Of a DNA stretch of 64,000 nt, positions 27,791-35,492 are shown in pieces. The stretch spans positions 236,189 to 300,188 of the forward strand of contig NZ_LJGU01000113.1 of assembly GCF_001751245.1 (NCBI RefSeq). The letters run 5' to 3'. The notes beneath the pieces are model-generated. The model saw only the letters and a list, made by a program, of their open reading frames with translations, was not told where the DNA came from and did no database searches. The DNA comes from Streptomyces oceani (GTDB lineage Bacteria > Actinomycetota > Actinomycetes > Streptomycetales > Streptomycetaceae). Every line of letters begins with the position of its first letter. Within the stretch, counting starts at the first letter, position 1. The position numbers and the translations under genes were made by a program.

Positions 27791-28402
27791 TCAGAGCAGC
27801 GTACGCAGGCGCTCCTGATCACCGCACACGACCAGGCGGGTGCCGGCCTTCTCCAGGGCCACCGGAAGAGCCCGCGCCACCTCGCTGTCCGAGCCGCCGT
27901 TGACGGCGAGTACCACCATGGAGCGGTTTCCCGCCACCCCCACGTGTGCGGTGTGGGCGTAGAAAACGTCTTCCGCTTCACCGAGTTGACGCCAGTAGGC
28001 ATCCTCGCCGAACGACCGCTCGTGTTGGGCCCAGGGGTGCTCCTCCCCCGTGGTGAGCACGAGGATGTCGCTCCCCGAGAGGCCCTCGTCGAGCAGTTCA
28101 TCCACTGACTCGTCGGCCGCCGCCACAGCGGCCACCTCCGTGGCCGGCACCAACGTGATCTGCGGAGCGGACTTGGCCTCGCCGTCAGGCCGCTGGGTAG
28201 TCGGAGCTTCGGCACTGGAGTCGACCGTTCGACCGGGGCCGGAACGGTTCTGGTCGCCCGGTGCGGGAGCGGGTCGTGGGGCGGCTCGGGGGCCGGGAAG
28301 CGGTACGGGGCGGGAAGCCTGCGGAGACCGGTCAGTTCCCGCAGCGGTGCGGGACCCGGGGGCGCTCTCGTGAATCTGTGACTCCTCAGGGGTGCGAGGC
28401 AT
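27791..28402 (-). CDS. Hypothetical protein with helicase-C-like tail
   Basis: A 203-residue protein, or 232 residues if the GTG at 28489 is used. The N-terminal ~90 residues are Pro/Ala/Arg-rich and disordered. The C-terminal ~115 residues form an alpha/beta domain beginning LLDEGLSGSDILVLTTGEEH and ending TRLVVCGDQERLRTLL, which resembles the last domain of UvrD/RecD-type helicases but lacks any ATPase motor. It is next to rnhB, so a nucleic-acid role is possible; this is inference. Start uncertain. Confidence 0.65.
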   Translation of the reverse strand: MPRTPEESQIHESAPGSRTAAGTDRSPQASRPVPLPGPRAAPRPAPAPGDQNRSGPGRTVDSSAEAPTTQRPDGEAKSAPQITLVPATEVAAVAAADESVDELLDEGLSGSDILVLTTGEEHPWAQHERSFGEDAYWRQLGEAEDVFYAHTAHVGVAGNRSMVVLAVNGGSDSEVARALPVALEKAGTRLVVCGDQERLRTLL

Positions 28403-28495
28403 GGGAAGTTGTCTATCAAACGCCGCTGGCAGCTCACTCGGCGGGTACGGGTTAACCGACGCGACGCATCCGTTCCATCCGAGGAACACTTCGGT

Positions 28496-29173
28496 TCAGA
28501 ACAACTCGACCTGATCGATTGGCGTTGTGCGCGGACGCTTGAGGTGCCGCCATCGCGGCAGGCTGTCCAAGTACGCCCAGGACAACCGGTGCTGCGGAGT
28601 CGGTCCGTACTCGGCGAGCGCGGCTCGATGGACGGGCGACGGGTACCCGGCGTTCTCCTCGAAGGCGAACACCGCGTGATCAGTACCCAGTTCCGTCATC
28701 ATCGCATCCCGTCGAACCTTGGCGAGCACCGATGCCGCCGCCACCACGACACACGACTGATCACCCTTGATCACGGTGCGTACCCGCCATGGCGGGCCCA
28801 GGTAGTCGTGTTTGCCGTCGAGAATGACGGCGTCCGGCCGCATCGGCAGCCCCTCGAGCGCCCGCACCGCCGCCAGTCGCAGCGCCGCGGTCATCCCCAA
28901 GCGGTCGATCTCGTCCCGGCTGGCGTCGCCGAACGCGTGTGCGTTGACCCAGGTTTCGAGTAGCGTCGCGAGCTCGGTCCGCCGTGGAGCACTGATCAGC
29001 TTGGAGTCCGTCAGCCCCTCGGGCGGACGCCGGAGTCCGGTGATCGCGGCGCACACCGTCACCGGGCCGGCCCACGCGCCCCGGCCGACCTCGTCCACCC
29101 CGGCGATGATCTTGGCACCGGTAGTGGCACGCAGTGATCGCTCGACGCGGTGTGTGGGCGGTTCGTACGGCAT
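28496..29173 (-). CDS. rnhB: Ribonuclease HII
   Basis: A 225-residue RNase HII, which cleaves RNA in RNA-DNA hybrids, especially single ribonucleotides misincorporated in DNA. Active-site residues are Asp and Glu in [14 protein letters not shown] (about 25-38), Asp in VILDGKHDY (about 115-123), and Asp in the [17 protein letters not shown] segment with the conserved Ser/Lys motif. The C-terminus has the usual [14 protein letters not shown] region. ATG 29173 ([14 protein letters not shown]) is preferred over an in-frame start at 29209. Confidence 0.94.
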   Translation of the reverse strand: MPYEPPTHRVERSLRATTGAKIIAGVDEVGRGAWAGPVTVCAAITGLRRPPEGLTDSKLISAPRRTELATLLETWVNAHAFGDASRDEIDRLGMTAALRLAAVRALEGLPMRPDAVILDGKHDYLGPPWRVRTVIKGDQSCVVVAAASVLAKVRRDAMMTELGTDHAVFAFEENAGYPSPVHRAALAEYGPTPQHRLSWAYLDSLPRWRHLKRPRTTPIDQVELF

Positions 29174-29287
29174 GGCGCCACCCAGCCTAGCCGTCGTACG
29201 CGGCGGCACACAGCCCGGTATGACACGCGCGGCACCGCCCGCCCGCTGTGGTCACGACAAGGGGCGTCCCGTGGTCGAAGCGTGGGC

Positions 29288-29896
29288 TCACAGGGTCCAG
29301 GCGGGCTCGAGGTCGATCACGTCACCGGCCACCCCGGTGACATCCGCCCCCGTCTGGGCACGCAGCGCCAAGCGCTCGGCCCGATCCGCCCGGTACTTGC
29401 CATGCTCCGTGGCGGAGTTCCACATGGATACCGTGAGGAACTCGTCCTCCTGCCGCGCCTGCGCGAACACCCCGCGGAGCATCCCCGGCGATCCCGCCAT
29501 GGCAGGGTTCCAGACCTTCTCCTGCATCAGGACGAAGTGCTCCACACGGTCGTGGCGGACCCGGCAGTGCGCCACACGCAGCAGGTCCGTGTCCGTGAAC
29601 TCCGGCCGGAAGCCCACCTTCACGTCGAAGCGGTACTCGAAAAGCCGCACCCGCATGTCCCTGTACGTGCCGACCTGCGCCGCGTGCAGTCGGTCATGTG
29701 AGCGGGCCATGAACGAGTCGTAGAACGCCTGGCTTTCCCAGAAACCGAAGAGATGCACCACGCCTTCCCGGGAGCGACTCCAACCACCCCCCTGACCACG
29801 GAAACCCGGTTCCCCCAGCAGTCCCGCCCACTTACGTTGAGCACGCTCGAAGCCCCGTCGGTCGACGACGGTGCAACGCATCCACTTGACCAGCAC
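29288..29896 (-). CDS. YdbC/DUF4937-like protein
   Basis: A 202-residue protein starting at GTG 29896 (VLVKWMRCTVVDRRGFERA). The first ~100 residues match the DUF4937/YdbC type, a ferredoxin-like fold related to ABM monooxygenases (FERAQRKWAGLLGEPGF, GGWSR, VHLFGFWESQAFYDSFM). The second half repeats a similar fold (RVEHFVLMQEKVWNPAMAG, EDEFLTVSMWNSATEHGKY), so it looks like a tandem dimeric alpha/beta barrel. An upstream in-frame start at 29977 is less likely. No catalytic assignment. Confidence 0.78.
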   Translation of the reverse strand: MLVKWMRCTVVDRRGFERAQRKWAGLLGEPGFRGQGGGWSRSREGVVHLFGFWESQAFYDSFMARSHDRLHAAQVGTYRDMRVRLFEYRFDVKVGFRPEFTDTDLLRVAHCRVRHDRVEHFVLMQEKVWNPAMAGSPGMLRGVFAQARQEDEFLTVSMWNSATEHGKYRADRAERLALRAQTGADVTGVAGDVIDLEPAWTL

Positions 29897-29992
29897 CGCG
29901 CCATCGTACGACCAGAGGAGGCCGCGGGTGGAGCTGTCACACTCGGACCACCCGCTTACCGTGTGGTCCCGCACCACTCATCGGAGGCCTGT

Positions 29993-30006
29993 GACGTACG
30001 TACGTC
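29993..30006. repeat. Perfect 14-bp palindrome
   Basis: GACGTACGTACGTC in the divergent region between the YdbC-like gene and the GNAT gene, about 90 bp before the GNAT start. It could be an operator for a dimeric regulator. Confidence 0.45.
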
Positions 30007-30092
30007 CGTCCGGCATCACACGGTGAGCGGGCGCTGGACCAGCGAGCGACGAAACCGTGCCAATGAGACCGAAGATGGAGTAACACAGCGAC

Positions 30093-30605
30093 ATGACGTC
30101 TTCGTGGAGCACCCGGCCCGAGACCACCGACGACATTCCGACGATCCGTGCGATTAACGTCGCCGCCTTCCCCACTCCGCAGGAGGCCGACCTCGTCGAT
30201 ACGCTACGCCGCGACTCCTCGGCCTGGATTCCGGGTCTCTCGTGGGTGGCCACCGGCCCTGACGGCACCCTCGCCGGCCACGCCCTGCTGAGCCGGTGCC
30301 GGGTGGACGGTCAACCCGCGCTGGCGCTCGCTCCCTGCGCCGTGCTGCCCCGGTTCCAGCGCCAGGGAGCCGGGTCCGCCGCCATTCGTGCCGGACTGGA
30401 GGCCGCTCGGGCGAACGGGGAGAACCTCGTGCTGGTGTTGGGACATGCCGACTTCTACCCGAGGTTCGGCTTCACGCCAGCCTCCCGTTGGGGCATCCGC
30501 CCCGGATTCGAGGTACCGGACGAGGCCATGATGGCGCTCGCGTTGGGGTCCCCCACGGATGTGCCGTCCGGGGTCATCAGCTACCCGGCGGCGTTCGGCG
30601 TCTGA
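30093..30605 (+). CDS. GNAT family N-acetyltransferase
   Basis: A 170-residue GNAT protein of the YhbS-like type. Motif A, which binds acetyl-CoA, is VLPRFQRQGAGSAAIRAGL (about 88-106); motif B is LVLVLGHADFYPRFGFTPA (about 113-131). ATG start. The acceptor is not evident from the sequence or neighbours. Confidence 0.9.
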   Translation: MTSSWSTRPETTDDIPTIRAINVAAFPTPQEADLVDTLRRDSSAWIPGLSWVATGPDGTLAGHALLSRCRVDGQPALALAPCAVLPRFQRQGAGSAAIRAGLEAARANGENLVLVLGHADFYPRFGFTPASRWGIRPGFEVPDEAMMALALGSPTDVPSGVISYPAAFGV

Positions 30606-30611
30606 ACCACC

Positions 30612-30684
30612 GTCCACAAGCTTCGTGATCACGCCAAATCGCATCAACTGCCACCGTACGGCGTGGTTGTGGCCTTGTGGACAA
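30612..30684. promoter_or_regulatory. Opposed pair of DnaA-box-like sequences
   Basis: GTCCACAAG at 30612-30620 and CTTGTGGAC at 30674-30682 form a perfect 9-bp inverted repeat with a 53-bp spacer. The right element with its next bases (TGTGGACAA, 30676-30684) is the exact complement of the streptomycete DnaA box TTGTCCACA; the left is a 7/9 match. It lies before the terD-like gene. Confidence 0.45.
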
Positions 30685-30876
30685 CGACGCGGAACCTTGC
30701 TGATCGTGGCACCATGGATACCCCATGTGGGCCCGACGGACGGCCGCGCCACACTGGCCGACCGACCGCTGCCGTCGGCGCCCCACACGGGCGCCCGGGT
30801 TCCGTTGTACGGCCCGCTGACGTACGGGGGGAGCGCGGACGCCGAGCACGTGGGCAGTCCAGAGAAAGGGAAACTG

Positions 30877-31407
30877 GTGAGCAGTCTCAACAAGGGGATC
30901 GGCAAGGTACTGGTCACGCTCAAGTGGGACCCGAGCTCCTTTGACGAGCCGGATCATGACCTCGACCTCGTTGCCGGGACCTTCACCGCGGACGCGCCGT
31001 ACGGAGAACCAGAGTATCTGGTGCATTTCGACAGCAGGTCACCGGACGGGACGATCACCCTGAACCGGGAGAGCAAGACCGGCCAGGGATTCGGTTCGGA
31101 CGAGATGATGACCCTCGAGTTCGACCGGCTGTCGGAGACGTACGGACGCGTCATCGTGGGGGTGGTCATTCAACAGGGCGAGGACCGCAAGACCTTCGGC
31201 GACGTGGCGAACACCGAGGTGTGGATCTCGGAGGAGCAGCAGGAGCTGTGCCAGTCCGACTTCTCCGAGGTGGCCGAAGCGACCGCGGCGACCATCGGTG
31301 AGTTCGTCCGCAAGGAAACCGGCGAGTGGGAGTTCCAGCCCTACCTGCGAGGCTTCGACGCCGATCCGGAGACCTTCGGGCAGACCATGGGGTACGCCCC
31401 CGCCTGA
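30877..31407 (+). CDS. TerD family protein
   Basis: A 176-residue TerD-type protein. The GTG at 30877 (VSSLNKGIGKVLVTLKWDPS) has GAAAGGG upstream; longer frames upstream are rejected. The acidic segment SSFDEPDHDLDLVAGTF (about 20-36) and repeated DSRSPDG-type loops fit the calcium-binding beta-sandwich of TerD/CABP proteins; the end is GFDADPETFGQTMGYAPA. Streptomycete TerD paralogues are linked to tellurite and stress responses and differentiation. It stands alone and is followed by two hairpins. Confidence 0.85.
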   Translation: MSSLNKGIGKVLVTLKWDPSSFDEPDHDLDLVAGTFTADAPYGEPEYLVHFDSRSPDGTITLNRESKTGQGFGSDEMMTLEFDRLSETYGRVIVGVVIQQGEDRKTFGDVANTEVWISEEQQELCQSDFSEVAEATAATIGEFVRKETGEWEFQPYLRGFDADPETFGQTMGYAPA

Positions 31408-31475
31408 TGCGAGGGACCGATGCCCAGGCATCGGCGCGGCGCTCGCACGCGTGCCGAGGCGGCGTCGTAACGGAT

Positions 31476-31506
31476 GGCGGGTGCCAGCCTGGGGCCGGCA
31501 CCCGCC
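31476..31506 (+). terminator. Terminator hairpin after the terD-like gene
   Basis: GGCGGGTGCC / GGCACCCGCC, a perfect 10-bp stem with an 11-base loop. A second perfect hairpin, CGATGCC-CA-GGCATCG, lies earlier at 31419-31434. Confidence 0.7.
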
Positions 31507-31517
31507 TGAGGTCACGT

Positions 31518-31533
31518 CACGCGACGTCGCGTG
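31518..31533. repeat. Perfect 16-bp palindrome at the left flank of the recombinase module
   Basis: CACGCGACGTCGCGTG is fully self-complementary. It lies 31 bp beyond the stop of the zinc-ribbon gene and 12 bp past the terD terminator. It could be part of an element end, a recombinase binding site, or a leftover of the target site. Confidence 0.5.
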
Positions 31534-31564
31534 CGAGACAACGAGCTGTACTGGCGCAGACCAC

Positions 31565-33889
31565 TTATTTCTGAGGCGTCGTATTCCTCTCTCGCTGGAG
31601 GTCCGCGGCCCGAGCTGCGACGTAGTCGGCCCAGGAAGTCTTGGCGAACCCGGCCCAGCGGACAGCGGTGTTGGTGTGGAGCCCGAGGATGCTCGCGAGG
31701 ACCGGTGCGGGCAGGTCGCCGGCGAGGGCGACCAAGGCGGCATTGCGGGCGGGTCGAGTGTCGATGCCGTGGGGCAGGAGCTTCGAGCTGAGTCCGGTCT
31801 GCGAGGTGGGGCGCCCGGGAACGAGACCGGGGAAGAGCCATGGCTCGCCGCGATTCGTTCGGGTGAGGCCGGCTCGGGTGTGCGGTGCCTCGGCGAGCTG
31901 GTGCAGGAGCTTGGCGAGCCGGGGCGGTAGCAGGATCGGGTGCTGGTCGAGGGTGAGGTAGCTGTTGCCGTCGCGACGGGTGAGCTGGGTCGTGGTCAGA
32001 TGCCGGACGTGGGAGGCGTGCAGGCCGAAGAGCAGGATCAGCGCGCCAGCGGCCCGGGTGTCCAGGGCCATGCTCTCGTCGGTCAGGCACCGTTTCAGCA
32101 GCTGCCAGCGGCCGTCTTCATCCATCAAGTGACTGGGCTGCTGACGTGGGATGGAAGGAACCTTGAGCCTGCTGGTGAGGCCGTGGCTGGTGGTCCAGGA
32201 CAGAAAGTAGCGGATTGCGTAGGTGCGGGTGTTGCCCGCGTCGAGCCAGCGGTCGAGGTCCTCTTGCCGGAGTTCGTCCAGCGCGATGCCGTGCTCGTCG
32301 AGCCAGGCGAGGAACTCCAGAGCCAGCAGGACGCGGGTGCGGAGGAACGAACCCGGCTCGGCTGGGCGGCGACGCTGGGCGGCGCGTCGTCGTGCTCGTC
32401 GCAGCAAGTACCAGTGCGCGTAGGGGCGAACCATCTGGACGTGTCCGGCAGGGCGGCCAGCAAGGACGGTGTCCAGCCAGGCAGGGATGCGGTCCAGTTC
32501 CTCATCGCGCTCGGGGAGGACGCCGAGATGCACGAGGGTATGGCGGACATAGTGCAGGTGACGGCTGGGCGGGAGTTGGTCGAGCCGCTGATGGGTGATC
32601 GGTTCTCCGGAGGCGGCCAGACTGGCGAACAGGGCAGCGTTCGGACTGCGCTTGAGCCAGAGCAGGATGCCGCGGGGACGCTCAGCCAGCGCGAGAGCGT
32701 CCCGCAGCGGCTGGAGCTGTGCCGGGATGCGCCCGTCGGGCCCGGCCAGCAGTTGCTGGAGGCGGGCGATGAGCACGCAGCGGGCGCACTCGGAATCGGC
32801 GTAGGTCCGGCCGCCGAGTCCGCAGGTGCGGCAGGTGTAGTCGAAGGCGGTGCCCGCGCAGGCGCCACAGATCCTGGTGCCGTCCTCAGCGATGCCGATC
32901 AGGGGCTGGTGGCGACCGCAGCCCGGGCAGATCGCAGGTGCGTCCAGCACGACGGTGTAGCAGGTCGAGCAGACCGGGCCGATCGGCCAGCGGGTGTGAA
33001 CGCGGCGGGTCCGCCGGCAGCGGCAGCATTCCTGGTTGAGCCCGGGGCGGCAGCTCCGGCAGGTCCATGCGCCGTCCGGCCCGCGCTGGCAGGAGCGTGA
33101 TTCCCGGCAGGCCGAGCAGACCGTGGTGGGGCCGTTGTAGCAGTCTTCGCAGATGTCCGGCCGTGCTCCGGTGGCCCTGCGGGCGATGCGTCGCTCTTGT
33201 CCGCAGAGTCCGCACTCCCGGACCGGCCTGCGCTGCTGGTGATGGCAAGGGGCGCAAAGCGGCCCGTCGGAGCCGTGCGACTTGGCCGGGCCGATGGCAC
33301 CGCAGATCACGCAGGTGTGCTGCGGGCCGGACCAACAGCTCGTGCAGAGCGGCGAGTTATCTGGGCGCCGGGTGACGGGCATGCGGAGCTGGCCGCAGGT
33401 GGCACATTCTTCGACGACGTCCGGATCGGTGCGGTAGCAGGAGTAGCAGATGGGGCCCTCGGCCCGGCGGGCGGCGAGCCGGGTGGCCGTTCGGCCGCAC
33501 CGCCGACAGGTGCCCTTGCCGCTGCGGGCAGAGCAGTTGATGCAGAGGCGTCCATTGGGTCCGAAGCGTGGGAGGCCCACGTGGGATCTTCCGCAGTCGG
33601 TGCAGGCCGGGCGGATCACGGCCGTGTGTCCTGCTGTATGGAGGACTTGAGCGAGGCGGACGATCACGGCCGGGCAGTGAGCATCGCCGGAGACCAGGGC
33701 CTGGGGATGGTCGGCGAGGTGCTGGTCGAGATCCCGGAGCGGGATACCTCGGTCGGCCCGAGCCTCGGTGACGGCTCGGAGAACTTCCGTCTGATCGAGC
33801 TCGGGTAGTGAGCCGGTTAAGGCGATGATCACGCGATCGAGGGCGGCCTGCCTTTGTTCGGCTCGTTGGCGGTCGCGGGCGCGGGTCAT
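31565..33889 (-). CDS. Nine-zinc-ribbon protein with degenerate tyrosine-recombinase domain
   Basis: A 774-residue protein. After a helical N-terminus of ~90 residues, residues 96-371 hold eighteen Cys-x2-Cys pairs (first C96/C99 and C116/C119, last C353/C356 and C368/C371), which pair into nine zinc ribbons of about 32 residues each. Residues ~375-550 are helical. Residues ~560-770 follow a tyrosine-recombinase layout (helical SAM-like part, then ALILLFGLHASHVRHL, DTRPARNAALVALAGDL, ILGLHTNTAVRWAGF), but the first Arg position is His, no catalytic Lys is evident, and the Tyr position is Trp. It is probably a DNA-binding partner of the coupled active recombinase. Its ATG overlaps the preceding stop. 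Confidence 0.8.
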   Translation of the reverse strand: MTRARDRQRAEQRQAALDRVIIALTGSLPELDQTEVLRAVTEARADRGIPLRDLDQHLADHPQALVSGDAHCPAVIVRLAQVLHTAGHTAVIRPACTDCGRSHVGLPRFGPNGRLCINCSARSGKGTCRRCGRTATRLAARRAEGPICYSCYRTDPDVVEECATCGQLRMPVTRRPDNSPLCTSCWSGPQHTCVICGAIGPAKSHGSDGPLCAPCHHQQRRPVRECGLCGQERRIARRATGARPDICEDCYNGPTTVCSACRESRSCQRGPDGAWTCRSCRPGLNQECCRCRRTRRVHTRWPIGPVCSTCYTVVLDAPAICPGCGRHQPLIGIAEDGTRICGACAGTAFDYTCRTCGLGGRTYADSECARCVLIARLQQLLAGPDGRIPAQLQPLRDALALAERPRGILLWLKRSPNAALFASLAASGEPITHQRLDQLPPSRHLHYVRHTLVHLGVLPERDEELDRIPAWLDTVLAGRPAGHVQMVRPYAHWYLLRRARRRAAQRRRPAEPGSFLRTRVLLALEFLAWLDEHGIALDELRQEDLDRWLDAGNTRTYAIRYFLSWTTSHGLTSRLKVPSIPRQQPSHLMDEDGRWQLLKRCLTDESMALDTRAAGALILLFGLHASHVRHLTTTQLTRRDGNSYLTLDQHPILLPPRLAKLLHQLAEAPHTRAGLTRTNRGEPWLFPGLVPGRPTSQTGLSSKLLPHGIDTRPARNAALVALAGDLPAPVLASILGLHTNTAVRWAGFAKTSWADYVAARAADLQRERNTTPQK

Positions 33890-34212
33890 AGCCCCTCGGG
33901 GCGGCGGATCGTGGTCCGGCGAACAGTCGGCAGCGGCCGGACCGGTGCTTCATCTGCGGTCTTGCGGATCTCTTCGTTGACGACTCGGACTTCGATGAGG
34001 TCACCGGGCTGGCAGTCGAGGATGTCGCAGAGCGCCGCGAGGGTATCCATCGACAGCCGCTGCGGGGGCTGGGTGACCAGACGGAAGACCTGTTCGCGGG
34101 AGAGAGTGATGCCGCGCTCGGCGAGCGGCCCGACCAGGTCGGTGGTCTGGAACATCTGCCGCGTGGCCATGATCTGCCGCAGGTGCCAGTGGTAGCCCAT
34201 CTTCTTGATCAC
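33886..34212 (-). CDS. Small Cro/C1-type helix-turn-helix protein
   Basis: A 108-residue protein, GTG start overlapping the recombinase stop by 4 bp and ending in a 4-bp overlap with the zinc-ribbon gene. Residues ~8-75 are a Cro/C1-type domain (DLVGPLAERGITLSREQVFRLV, then LSMDTLAALCDILDCQPGDLI), followed by a basic Arg-rich tail. By position it may regulate the module or act as a directionality or accessory factor for the recombinase. Confidence 0.82.
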   Translation of the reverse strand: MIKKMGYHWHLRQIMATRQMFQTTDLVGPLAERGITLSREQVFRLVTQPPQRLSMDTLAALCDILDCQPGDLIEVRVVNEEIRKTADEAPVRPLPTVRRTTIRRPEGL

Positions 34213-35336
34213 GTCTCGTCGTCCTCCCAGAGTTCGGCGTGCTGTTCCTTCAACACCTGCTGGAGCAGACGGTTGCGGTACTCGTCGGAGACCCCGGTAT
34301 AGATCGCGGTGGTGCTTGCGTAGGCGTGGCCAACCTGGTCCTGGACGAACTTCTCGGGGTAGCCGAACTCGACGAGATGCGTGACGTAGCTGTGGCGAAG
34401 CCCATGCAAATCGAGCTCTTCCGGCAGGTCAGCGGCCCTGCGGGCGGTCTCGAACGCCTCGTCCAGGCGTCGGAGCGACATCCGGCCGCGGCGTTCGGTA
34501 ACCCAGAGCGCCGGGTGCTTGTCCGGGGAGAAGGCCGGCCGGACCTCCTCCAGGTACTGATCGAGGAGATCAGTGCTCCAGTCCAGTTCGGGAACCGTCA
34601 GGACGGTGCGGCGCTTGGGCGGCCCGCCCTTGGAGGACTTTCCGTAGCGTACGAACAGGCCGCCGAACCGGCCATAGTGCGGCATCTTCGGGTTCCGCCG
34701 CAGGTCCGCCAGGTCCAGTCCGCACGCTTCCTGGCGGCGCAGTCCGTAGGCGTAGACGGTCTTGAGGAGGATCGCGTCCCTCAAGGCGGCCAGTGAGCCC
34801 TTGCGGTGCCGGGCCCGGATCTCTTCGACCCGCGCTTCCGCCGCATCAAACAGGTCCTGAACCTCGTCGTAAGTCAGCGGGCGCCGGTCGGCTTCACCTT
34901 CGTACTCGCTGCTGTGGGTGACGGTGTTCCACTCGTGCAGGATCTGGACCGGGGCCTGGCCGAAGCGCTCCAAGCACCGCACGGGCCAGCCGTAGCGTGC
35001 GTCGGTGATGTACTCGCAGAACATGCGCAGCGCGTTCTGGTAGTTCCGCCCGGTCGAGACCGCGAACGTCTTCCGCCGCGATCTCAGGTAGTCGATGAAC
35101 GCCTCGACCTCGGCGGGCTCCCACTGCCAGGGGTACTGGTTGGTGAACTCCGCGAAGCGTCGTACCACCGACATCCGCGGCTTGATCGTCCCGTCCTCGT
35201 CCAGGAAGCGGGTTCGCTGCTGGCGGGCCCAGCCGTCCAACATCGCCTGAAAAACCGCCGGTTCAGGGTCGAGGTGTACAACCCCATCGGCAAGCACCAG
35301 ATGCGCGGCACCCGGCAGATCAACGGCTCGACTCAC
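34209..35336 (-). CDS. Tyrosine recombinase/integrase
   Basis: A 375-residue site-specific recombinase. The N-terminal ~170 residues contain a SAM-like core-binding domain (WEPAEVEAFIDYLRSRR). The catalytic domain keeps Arg in AYGLRRQEACGL, Lys in the KSSKGGPPKRRTV beta-hairpin, His and Arg in LHGLRHSYVTHL, His in QVGHAYAST and the nucleophile Tyr in TTAIYTGVS, so it should be active. GTG start; a 20-bp palindrome lies 6 bp upstream. First gene of the coupled trio; site and directionality unknown. Confidence 0.93.
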   Translation of the reverse strand: MSRAVDLPGAAHLVLADGVVHLDPEPAVFQAMLDGWARQQRTRFLDEDGTIKPRMSVVRRFAEFTNQYPWQWEPAEVEAFIDYLRSRRKTFAVSTGRNYQNALRMFCEYITDARYGWPVRCLERFGQAPVQILHEWNTVTHSSEYEGEADRRPLTYDEVQDLFDAAEARVEEIRARHRKGSLAALRDAILLKTVYAYGLRRQEACGLDLADLRRNPKMPHYGRFGGLFVRYGKSSKGGPPKRRTVLTVPELDWSTDLLDQYLEEVRPAFSPDKHPALWVTERRGRMSLRRLDEAFETARRAADLPEELDLHGLRHSYVTHLVEFGYPEKFVQDQVGHAYASTTAIYTGVSDEYRNRLLQQVLKEQHAELWEDDET

Positions 35337-35342
35337 GATGCA

Positions 35343-35362
35343 TTCAACGCAACATCGTTGAA
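35343..35362. repeat. Palindrome upstream of the recombinase gene
   Basis: TTCAACG-CAACAT-CGTTGAA, perfect 7-bp arms with a 6-bp centre, 6 bp before the recombinase start. The size suits a recombinase core site (two arms and a 6-8 bp crossover region) or an operator of the Cro/C1-like protein. AACGCAA recurs about 130 bp away near 35473. Confidence 0.55.
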
Positions 35363-35394
35363 CCGGTTACGCCGCCCAGGTCACAGGCATAGCA

Positions 35395-35423
35395 AAGGGG
35401 ACCGGCCGGAGGCCGGTCCCCTT
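35395..35423 (-). terminator. Terminator hairpin of nrdJ
   Basis: AAGGGGACCGGCC-GGA-GGCCGGTCCCCTT, a perfect 13-bp stem with a 3-base loop, 70 bp after the nrdJ stop. On the minus strand it ends in a short T-containing tail. It separates nrdJ from the recombinase module. Confidence 0.85.
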
Positions 35424-35492
35424 CATGAGCTGCTGGTCAGCTACCTGTACGGACTGCGTCGGATGTTGCACCCAACGCAATTCCGCCCGGTA

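Larger units (their letters stand above)
31565..35362 (-). mobile_element. Probable tyrosine-recombinase trio element (ends not defined)
   Basis: Three minus-strand genes with 4-bp overlaps (GTGA, ATGA): an intact tyrosine recombinase, a Cro/C1-like protein, and a zinc-ribbon protein with a decayed recombinase domain. They lie between the terminators of a terD-like gene and of nrdJ, where streptomycetes normally have core genes in close order, so an insertion is likely. A catalytic recombinase, a small protein and a large recombinase-related protein recall the TnpA/TnpC/TnpB set of Tn554, but gene order and the zinc array differ. Palindromes lie at both flanks; I saw no flanking direct repeat and no cargo gene. 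Confidence 0.6.

Noticed and set aside
30612..30684. Replication origin
   Set aside because: Only two DnaA-like boxes, no dnaA/dnaN neighbours, no box cluster.
31565..35362. Prophage or integrative conjugative element
   Set aside because: No structural, replication or transfer genes accompany the recombinase; it is only a three-gene module.
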